Position numbers and translations under genes: made by a program. Positions 1 to 4,436 of a DNA stretch of 12,110 nucleotides are shown in pieces. This DNA comes from Micromonosporaceae bacterium. GTDB lineage: Bacteria; Actinomycetota; Actinomycetes; Mycobacteriales; Micromonosporaceae. The notes below the pieces were generated by a model, which did not search any database, was not told where the DNA came from, and saw only the letters and a program-made list of their open reading frames with translations. Location of the stretch: the NCBI GenBank assembly GCA_019689695.1, contig JADGHA010000081.1:1-12110 (forward strand), read 5' to 3'. Within the stretch, counting starts at the first letter, position 1. Each line of letters starts with the position of its first letter.

Positions 1-46
1 GTGTGCCGGCCCCTCCTCTTCTCGGTCAGGTCGAGACGCCTCCCGG

Positions 47-1012
47 TCAGGTCCGGACGCGGCCGTAGCCGTAAGGCGTCATGATGTCCACGCTGGCGAG
101 CTTGACCGACTCCCCGAACGTCGGCGCCTCGATGATCTTCCCGCTGCCGACGTAGATGGCCACGTGTCCCAGGCCGTTGTAGAAGACCAGGTCGCCCGGC
201 TTGAGCTGGGACCGGCTGATGTGGGCGACCACGTCCCACTGCATCGCGGCGTTGTGGGGCAGGCTCACCCCGGCCGCCCGCCAGGCGGCCATGGTCAGGC
301 CCGAGCAGTCGTACCCGTCCGGGCCGTCGGCGGCCCACACGTACGGCTTGCCGATGGCGCCGTAGGCGTACTTGACCGCGATGCCGGCCTTGCCGGAGAC
401 CGCCGGGATGCTGCCGGTGTACCGGGTGCCGGTCGAGGTGGCCGAGCCGTACGCCTTGCGCCGCAGCTCGTACAGCTTGTCCAGGTCCGCCTGGATCTTC
501 TTCTTGCTGGCCGCCAAGTCGGCCGCCTGCGCGGCCTGCCGGGCGATCAGCGCGTCCAGTTCGGACTTCTGCGCCTGGTACCGCTGCTTGACGGCGGCGA
601 ACTCGGCCAGCTGGCTCTGCCGGGCCTGGAACACCTGTTCCAGCATGCCGAGCCGGTCGGTGAGCGTGCCGCCGGGGCCCTGGCCGAGCAGCGCGCTCGC
701 TGCGCCGAGGCCGCCGGTCTTGTACGCGTCGGCGGCGAGCTCGGCGATCTCCGCCTGGGCGGCTTCGTACTGGGCCTGCATCGGCGCGATCTTGGCGGCG
801 AGCGCGGCCGCTCGCTGCCTGCCGGCCTTGAGCTGCTCGTTGACCTTGTTGTACTGCTCGACGATCCGTTCCAGCGTCGACGAGGACTTGGCGATCTGCT
901 GCTGGATCTCGGCTGCCGTCGGCTCTGCTCGTGCGCTGGGCGCGGCGGCGAGGACGCCGACCGCCAGACCCACCGGAACCAGGGCGCGCAGCAGCCTCCG
1001 CGTGGGTGACAC
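47..1012 (-). CDS. Secreted NlpC/P60 (C40) peptidoglycan endopeptidase with coiled-coil N-terminus
   Basis: 321 aa with GTG start at 1012. A signal peptide (residues 1-29; Arg-rich start, hydrophobic core, cut after ARA) precedes a long Ala/Gln/Glu-rich coiled coil (about 33-185). A C-terminal NlpC/P60 domain follows (about 208-321). The catalytic Cys236 lies in DCSG and His283 in GHVAIYVG. Glu295 is 12 residues later, the same spacing as the third catalytic residue of mycobacterial RipA. The family cleaves D-Glu-mDAP peptide bonds in peptidoglycan outside the membrane, in cell separation and wall turnover; the coiled coil probably holds or inhibits the enzyme. The frame stays open upstream to 1297, but that stretch is the riboswitch, and a purine-rich GAAAGAGG lies about 10 nt before 1012, so I chose that start. 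The gene is probably monocistronic and controlled by c-di-AMP. The stop-codon region is tandemly duplicated just downstream (23-60). Family assignment is firm; exact cleavage specificity is not visible. Confidence 0.95.
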   Translation of the reverse strand: MSPTRRLLRALVPVGLAVGVLAAAPSARAEPTAAEIQQQIAKSSSTLERIVEQYNKVNEQLKAGRQRAAALAAKIAPMQAQYEAAQAEIAELAADAYKTGGLGAASALLGQGPGGTLTDRLGMLEQVFQARQSQLAEFAAVKQRYQAQKSELDALIARQAAQAADLAASKKKIQADLDKLYELRRKAYGSATSTGTRYTGSIPAVSGKAGIAVKYAYGAIGKPYVWAADGPDGYDCSGLTMAAWRAAGVSLPHNAAMQWDVVAHISRSQLKPGDLVFYNGLGHVAIYVGSGKIIEAPTFGESVKLASVDIMTPYGYGRVRT

Positions 1013-1039
1013 AGACGGTGAACCTCTTTCTTCCTGTTG

Positions 1040-1184
1040 GCCGCCTACCGGGTTAGCTGACGGGTTCGGGCTGGAAGATGGCCCTACCGCGCGCCGCGCG
1101 GATTCACCCCGGTGGTGCTCTGGGTCCCCGGTTCGCGCCCCGCTGTGGCCACTACCCACAGCGATGGTCGGTCGATTCGGCGGC
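1040..1184 (-). promoter_or_regulatory. c-di-AMP riboswitch (ydaO-yuaA type)
   Basis: Read on the minus strand, the leader contains the hallmark conserved blocks of the ydaO riboswitch in order: GCCGAATC near 1184, GGGGA near 1127, GGGTGAAT near 1104, a GGTAGGG stretch near 1085, and finally CCGAACCCGTCAGCTAACCC followed by GGTAGGCGGC ending at 1040. The GCCGCC at 1184-1179 pairs with the GGCGGC at 1045-1040 to close the P1 stem. It ends 27 nt before the GTG start at 1012, so it sits in the 5' UTR of the NlpC/P60 gene. In actinobacteria this class commonly precedes cell-wall hydrolases and resuscitation-promoting factors and usually turns expression off when c-di-AMP is high. No separate terminator hairpin with a T-run is evident, so the mechanism is not clear from sequence. 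Confidence 0.93.
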
Positions 1185-1480
1185 GCTGGACCGGCGCCAC
1201 CTTGGGGGAAGTGACGGAGTACCGGACCAGCCAAGCCACCGTAACGGCAGCCGTCGGCCAAGGGAAGAGGCTCGTGGCAACGGTCACCGATCGTCACCGA
1301 ACAATCGGGGCGATGCCGGCCGTCCCGCCCGGCGACGCGATAGTAATCACAATTTGGGGCGAGCCGGGGCAGATGGCACCCTGCGCAGTCTCAGTCTGCC
1401 AGGTGGCAGAATGCCGCCCTTCCGTTTATGAGCTTGCGTTTCGCACAATGGCTAGCAGGAGCCATCGAAACCCTCAGACC
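1185..1480. other. Divergent intergenic region, no gene recognised
   Basis: This stretch lies between the riboswitch (minus) and the tandem hairpins upstream of the DUF6232 gene (plus). It must hold the promoter of the NlpC/P60 gene. A direct repeat GTCACCGA occurs at 1283-1290 and 1293-1300, exactly one helical turn apart. A GTG-N8-CAC motif at 1274-1287 has the geometry of a Crp site, but only as a weak match. A clean palindrome at 1395-1410 is listed separately. I see no convincing -35/-10 pair and no coding potential distinct from background. Confidence 0.4.
1395..1410. promoter_or_regulatory. 16-bp palindrome, candidate operator
   Basis: TCTGCCAGGTGGCAGA is a 7+7 bp perfect inverted repeat around a 2-bp centre. 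Its size and symmetry suit a dimeric repressor site. It lies about 195 bp before the DUF6232 start and about 210 bp before the riboswitch, so it could serve either gene. The cognate regulator is unknown. Confidence 0.4.
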
Positions 1481-1524
1481 CGCGGAGAACCTCCGCAGAC
1501 AGCGCGGAGAACCTCCGCAGACAG
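1481..1524 (+). repeat. Two exact tandem 22-bp repeats, each a perfect hairpin
   Basis: The 22-bp unit at 1481-1502 is repeated without change at 1503-1524. Each unit contains the dyad GCGGAG-AAC-CTCCGC (1482-1496 and 1504-1518), a 6-bp stem with a 3-nt loop, and ends with the linker AGACAG. The pair is followed at once by a third, longer hairpin (1527-1556). The location in the likely 5' UTR or promoter of the DUF6232 gene suggests a regulatory or RNA-structural role, but it could also be a simple recent duplication. Confidence 0.85.
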
Positions 1525-1526
1525 CG

Positions 1527-1556
1527 ATCGGCACCCGGCGGCCACCGGGTGCCGAT
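1527..1556 (+). other. Strong 12-bp stem-loop upstream of DUF6232 gene
   Basis: ATCGGCACCCGG (1527-1538) pairs perfectly with CCGGGTGCCGAT (1545-1556) around a 6-nt loop. It is followed by TCAAAACC rather than a T-run. The stem is strong enough to act as a T-less actinobacterial terminator. Because no plus-strand gene lies upstream, it would act as an attenuator or leader structure for the gene starting at 1605, 48 nt downstream. It could alternatively be a symmetric protein-binding site. Confidence 0.6.
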
Positions 1557-1604
1557 TCAAAACCACCACACCAGCCCCCCTCAAGAGCTGAAGTGAGGCA
1601 CGCG

Positions 1605-2129
1605 ATGGATGCTACCCGTGACCGTGCGCACCCGGAAGGGCCCCCCGCCGGACGGCCCGGCCCGCCCCGGCCGGCGACCCTGCTGCGCCAGCCGGGCATT
1701 CGAGTCAGCGGCCGGTGGTTCATCGTCGGCAGCCGGCGCTACGACGTGACCGAGCTGTCCCACCTGCGCACCGTGCGCGGGCCCCGCGACCCGCTGACCG
1801 CCCGGGCGGTGGTCACCACGGCCGTCGTCCTCGCCGCGATCGCCGCGGTGATGGCGGCCTCCAGCGCGAGCCGGCCGATCAAGCTGTCCGCAGTGCCGGC
1901 GTTGGTCGCCGCGCTTCTGGTCCCGGTGGTCCTGGCCTGGGTCGGACGCCGGCTGCGCCCCCGGCCGTACGAGCTGTGGGCGGAGTACCGCGGCACCACC
2001 ATCCAGCTGTTCTTCAGCGACAGCGAGCGGGAATACGGCCAGGTGTGCCGGGCCCTCGTCCGGGCCAGGGAGATGGCCCGCCTCGGTCCGGCCAGCGACC
2101 CGTGGCCCAACCTCGATCCCTGGGGTTAG
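1605..2129 (+). CDS. DUF6232 family membrane protein
   Basis: 174 aa. A Pro/Gly-rich N-terminus (1-30) leads into the family signature: a beta-strand-like segment with GRWFIVGSRRYDVTELSHLR (36-55) and RGPRDP (58-63). Two hydrophobic helices (about 68-86 and 95-114) and a cytosolic-looking C-terminal part follow, with ELWAEYRGTTIQLFFSDS and a charged helix. The overall arrangement matches actinobacterial DUF6232 proteins, whose function is unknown. ATG at 1605 is preceded by GAGG with about 6 nt spacing. An in-frame ATG at 1428 would add 59 residues encoded by the hairpin repeats and lacks a ribosome binding site, so I reject it. The gene is convergent with the regulator ending at 2154, with only 24 bp between the stops and no clear terminator. 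Confidence 0.85.
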   Translation: MDATRDRAHPEGPPAGRPGPPRPATLLRQPGIRVSGRWFIVGSRRYDVTELSHLRTVRGPRDPLTARAVVTTAVVLAAIAAVMAASSASRPIKLSAVPALVAALLVPVVLAWVGRRLRPRPYELWAEYRGTTIQLFFSDSEREYGQVCRALVRAREMARLGPASDPWPNLDPWG

Positions 2130-2153
2130 CTGCCGCGGTAGGCACGCCGAGCG

Positions 2154-3029
2154 CTAGCGGCGCCCGGACCCCAGCTCGTCCGCGACCGCCGCCACCATGG
2201 CCAGCGACTCGTCCGGCTTCAACGCCGTCTCCTGCAGGCGCTCGAACGCCCGCCGGTACGGGCCGATGTCGTCCGGGCGGTCGAGCATGTGTCCGGTGAG
2301 CGCGCTTTCGATGTAGACCACGTCGGTGTCGCCCGGATCGGGGAACTGCAGGATCAGGAACGGGCCCTCGACCGTGTTGACGCCGGCCACGAAGGGCAGC
2401 ACCTGGATCACCACGTTCGGCGAGGCGCCCACCTCGACCAGGTGCAGCAGCTGCTCGCGCATCACCTCGGTGCTGCCCGCGATGCGCCGCAGCACCGCCT
2501 CGTCCAGCACGATCTCCAGGCGGGGCGGGTTGGGCCGGCCCAGGACCTCCCGCTGGCGGGTCATCCTGATCTCGATCCGGGTATCGATCTGTTCGGAGGT
2601 CAGCTGGCCCGGGGCGATGTTGCTCAGCACGGCCCGTGCGTAGGCCCTGGTCTGCAGCAGGCCAGGCACGGCGATCGGCTGGAAGTACTTGTGTGCGCTG
2701 GCCTCCGCCTCCAGCCCGATCAGCTCGCCGAAGTGCGCCGGCACCTCGTTCCGATACGCCGTCCACCACGCCTTCTTGCGCGCCGCCCGGGCGAGCTCGA
2801 CCAGATCGGCGACCTGCCGTCCGTCGCGTACGCCGTACAGCTGCAGCAGCGCGCGCACGTCGTTGGTGGAGACGCTGACCGTCCCCTTCTCGATGCGGAT
2901 GACCTTGGACAGCGACCAGTCCATCGCGTCCGCGACCTGCTGTTGAGTCAGCCTTGTCGCTTCCCGCGCGGTGCGCAGCGCGGTACGAAGACGCAACCGC
3001 CCGCTCGTCGGCCCGTGGGGCGTCGTCAC
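2154..3029 (-). CDS. XRE-family regulator with DUF5753 domain (Scr1/WhiJ-like)
   Basis: 291 aa. An XRE helix-turn-helix (about 14-66) shows LTQQQVADAMDWSLSKVIRIEKG, i.e. the typical Q-x3-A-x6-S-x2-x-IE core, followed by the long DUF5753 domain (about 100-285). These regulators are abundant in actinobacteria and normally pair with small DUF397 partners; WhiJ and Scr1 of Streptomyces are characterised relatives affecting development and antibiotic production. Two DUF397 genes follow here on the opposite strand (3179 and 3512), so the pairing holds although the genes are divergent instead of co-directional. The GTG start at 3029 has no ribosome binding site but lies exactly 7 nt after TAGAGT, which suggests a leaderless transcript. 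The regulator probably binds the shared 3030-3178 region; that is inference. Confidence 0.93.
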   Translation of the reverse strand: MTTPHGPTSGRLRLRTALRTAREATRLTQQQVADAMDWSLSKVIRIEKGTVSVSTNDVRALLQLYGVRDGRQVADLVELARAARKKAWWTAYRNEVPAHFGELIGLEAEASAHKYFQPIAVPGLLQTRAYARAVLSNIAPGQLTSEQIDTRIEIRMTRQREVLGRPNPPRLEIVLDEAVLRRIAGSTEVMREQLLHLVEVGASPNVVIQVLPFVAGVNTVEGPFLILQFPDPGDTDVVYIESALTGHMLDRPDDIGPYRRAFERLQETALKPDESLAMVAAVADELGSGRR

Positions 3030-3036
3030 AATGACA

Positions 3037-3042
3037 ACTCTA
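3037..3042 (-). promoter_or_regulatory. -10 element for the XRE gene (leaderless start)
   Basis: TAGAGT on the minus strand fits the actinobacterial TANNNT -10 pattern and ends 7 nt before the GTG start codon, so transcription would begin at the start codon. No good -35 hexamer was found. Confidence 0.5.
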
Positions 3043-3067
3043 TCGGACGCCGGTAGTCACGATCTGC

Positions 3068-3094
3068 CACGTTAGCAACCTGTTAAATAGCGTG
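3068..3094. promoter_or_regulatory. Nested dyad, candidate operator of the XRE/DUF397 locus
   Basis: CACGTTA (3068-3074) and TAGCGTG (3088-3094) form an inverted repeat with one mismatch. They enclose a smaller dyad, AAC-CT-GTT (3077-3084). The element lies between the divergent XRE and DUF397 genes, where an autoregulatory site would be expected. Assignment to this regulator is inference. Confidence 0.35.
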
Positions 3095-3109
3095 CCGACA
3101 CATGGCCAC

Positions 3110-3138
3110 TTGCCAAAATTCGGCGGGCGGGGTAAACC
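3110..3138 (+). promoter_or_regulatory. Putative promoter for first DUF397 gene
   Basis: TTGCCA (3110-3115) is separated by 17 bp from TAAACC (3133-3138). The -35 match and the spacing are good, the -10 is imperfect. It would give a leader of roughly 35 nt before the ATG at 3179. Confidence 0.4.
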
Positions 3139-3178
3139 TCTCCTGGCCTATTCGCCTCAATTCATGACAGGAGTATGG

Positions 3179-3379
3179 ATGAGCAAGGCGTTGTCCCTTG
3201 GCTCGGCCTGGCGCAGGAGCACCCGTTGCGAGAGCGGGCATTGCGTCGAGGTGGCGAGGCAGGACCGCGGCGTGGCGATGCGTAACTCAACCGTTCCTGA
3301 CCTGCACCTGCGGCTCAGTGCCGAAGCGTGGGACGCCTTCGTCGCCGACCTGCGGGCCGGCCGCTTCGATAGGTGCTAG
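3179..3379 (+). CDS. DUF397 small protein, partner of XRE/DUF5753 regulator
   Basis: 66 aa. It shows the DUF397 pattern: aromatic-basic start AWRRSTRC (10-17), HCVEVA (21-26), a central strand with VAMRNST, and the C-terminal LSAEAWDAFVADLRAGRFD with Trp51. DUF397 proteins are small partners of DUF5753 regulators and are thought to modulate them, sometimes in a toxin-antitoxin-like manner. ATG at 3179 is preceded by AGGAG (3169-3173) with 5 nt spacing; the frame is open further upstream, but no start there has a ribosome binding site. The usual RDSKDP segment is replaced by RNSTVPD, and the protein ends in an extra RC. A strong stem-loop follows the stop at 3395-3438. Confidence 0.88.
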   Translation: MSKALSLGSAWRRSTRCESGHCVEVARQDRGVAMRNSTVPDLHLRLSAEAWDAFVADLRAGRFDRC

Positions 3380-3384
3380 CAAGT

Positions 3385-3445
3385 CCCTGCGACTCAGGGC
3401 CCTTTACGTCCCGGAACTCCGTGGCGTGAAGGGCTCTGTACTTTT
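3385..3445 (+). terminator. Terminator with competing upstream hairpin (attenuator-like)
   Basis: CAGGGCCCTTTACG (3395-3408) pairs with CGTGAAGGGCTCTG (3425-3438) in a 14-bp stem containing two G-T wobbles. The loop can fold further, and the stem is followed by TACTTTT (3439-3445). This is a convincing rho-independent terminator after the first DUF397 gene. The first five bases of its 5' arm, CAGGG (3395-3399), can instead pair with CCCTG (3385-3389). Two mutually exclusive hairpins are therefore possible ahead of the second DUF397 gene. Confidence 0.7.
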
Positions 3446-3511
3446 CCCGGTTCAATTTCTTGACGCTCTGTGGCACATTGGTGACGCGGTGCGGAGAGTC
3501 CGGGAGGATGA

Positions 3512-3709
3512 ATGCCAGAACTCAATTCCCCCCAGGTCTGGCGGCGGAGCAGCCGCTGCGACATCAAAGACTGCGTGGAGCTGGCCGTCGATCCCCGGCG
3601 GGACCGGGTCTACCTGCGCAGCTCGCGGGATCCACAGGTCCAGCTGGAGCTGAGTGCCGATGCGTGGCGCGTGTTCTGTGCGGCGATCGTCGCCGGCGAG
3701 CTGGATTAG
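3512..3709 (+). CDS. Second DUF397 small protein
   Basis: 65 aa. It is closer to the DUF397 consensus than its upstream neighbour: VWRRSSRC (9-16), DCVELAVD (20-27), RSSRDPQVQLELSADAW (36-52) and a C-terminal AGELD. ATG at 3512 follows GGGAGG (3502-3507) by 4 nt; an out-of-frame ATG at 3508 overlaps it. The gene lies 132 bp after the first DUF397 gene, across the terminator-like structure, so it may be read through or have its own promoter (a TTGACG at 3460 lacks a good -10). Its stop codon overlaps the stop of the convergent DUF3817 gene. It is probably an alternative partner for the XRE/DUF5753 regulator; two different DUF397 copies at one locus suggest duplication and divergence. Confidence 0.88.
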   Translation: MPELNSPQVWRRSSRCDIKDCVELAVDPRRDRVYLRSSRDPQVQLELSADAWRVFCAAIVAGELD

Positions 3710-4026
3710 CCGGTGGTGACGGGCGCGGGCGCGGCGTCGCGGACCCAGCGGGTCACGTGCCGTTCCGCGTAGAACGACAGGAACGGGATGGTCCCGGCGA
3801 GCATGACCAGGCCCATCCGGGTCAGCGGCCAGTTGGACCGGCGTCCTACGTCGAACGTGGTCACCAGGTAGACGATGTAGAGGAAACCGTGCACCGGCCC
3901 CACGGTGGCGACCAGTTGCGGTTGGTCGGCCAGGTACTTCAGCGGCATGCCGACGACCACCAGCAGGGCGAGCGCGACGCCCACCACGTAGGCCATCACG
4001 CGGTACCGCTTCAGGGCTGCGCCCAC
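3706..4026 (-). CDS. DUF3817 family membrane protein
   Basis: 106 aa. It has the family motifs GMPLKY (26-31), GPVHGFLYIVYLV (43-55) and a GTIPFLSFYAERH C-terminal segment (78-90), spread over three predicted membrane helices (about 11-27, 41-57, 69-86). This matches the usual DUF3817 size of about 100 aa; function is unknown in the family. GTG at 4026 is preceded by GGAGGAGA at a good distance. The start lies 16 nt inside the end of the upstream gene, so translation is probably coupled, and it is the third gene of the decarboxylase operon. Its TAA overlaps the TAG of the convergent DUF397 gene. The frame is open upstream, but that part is simply the neighbouring gene in another frame. Confidence 0.9.
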   Translation of the reverse strand: MGAALKRYRVMAYVVGVALALLVVVGMPLKYLADQPQLVATVGPVHGFLYIVYLVTTFDVGRRSNWPLTRMGLVMLAGTIPFLSFYAERHVTRWVRDAAPAPVTTG

Positions 4027-4436
4027 GTCTTCTCCTCCACTGTGTTCTCGTGCCACTGGCGCCGGTAGTCGGCCGGCCGCGCCCCCGGGTTGGCGTTCAG
4101 CCAGGCCAGGTACCGGTTGTAGGCGGCCAGCTCGGGGTCGTCGCTGTCGTCCGGTACCGGCGCGGGCCGGACGGTGCGGACCGGCCGTCGGGGCGAGCGC
4201 GCGCCGGCCGGTGCCGCCGGCCGCGGCTCGTGGCCGAGGGCACGGCGCACCTCGCGCCACCACAGGAACGCGACGAAGCCGGCGAACACCGGCCACTGGA
4301 CAGCGTATGCCCAGCTCAGCGCGTTACCACCGGCGGCGCGGCGGATCTGCCACCAGCCCAGGGCCAGGCACCCGCCGACGAGGACGGCGGCGAGCGCGTG
4401 GCGCGCAAGCCACCGCGCACTCACCAACCGCCTCAT
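4011..4436 (-). CDS. Small two-helix membrane protein with SURF1-like N-terminus
   Basis: 141 aa. The N-terminus SARWLARHALAA followed by a hydrophobic helix ending in LGWWQIRRA (26-34) resembles the first helix of SURF1-type proteins. The rest of the SURF1 domain is absent. A second helix (about 45-61) ends in WREVRRALG. A Pro/Arg-rich linker (70-97) leads to a conserved-looking tail, DPELAAYNRYLAWLNANPGA. Homologues in actinobacteria, often next to DUF3817 genes, are usually left hypothetical or carry a doubtful regulator name; I do not assign a function. The ATG overlaps the TGA of the decarboxylase (ATGA), and the 3' end overlaps the DUF3817 gene by 16 nt, so the three genes are translated as one coupled operon. 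Confidence 0.82.
   Translation of the reverse strand: MRRLVSARWLARHALAAVLVGGCLALGWWQIRRAAGGNALSWAYAVQWPVFAGFVAFLWWREVRRALGHEPRPAAPAGARSPRRPVRTVRPAPVPDDSDDPELAAYNRYLAWLNANPGARPADYRRQWHENTVEEKTWAQP

Noticed and set aside
1274..1287. Crp-like GTG-N8-CAC site upstream of the NlpC gene
   Set aside because: Outer bases match poorly and the motif is short; it is suggestive only because Crp controls a similar hydrolase gene in Streptomyces.
1013..1297. N-terminal extension of the NlpC/P60 protein (95 extra codons)
   Set aside because: The stretch is the c-di-AMP riboswitch and encodes a low-complexity sequence ahead of a perfectly placed signal peptide and ribosome binding site at 1012.
1481..1524. 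CRISPR array
   Set aside because: Only two directly abutting copies, no spacers and no cas genes.
1428..1604. Longer start for the DUF6232 protein
   Set aside because: It would translate through three hairpins, has no ribosome binding site, and ATG at 1605 has GAGG at correct spacing.
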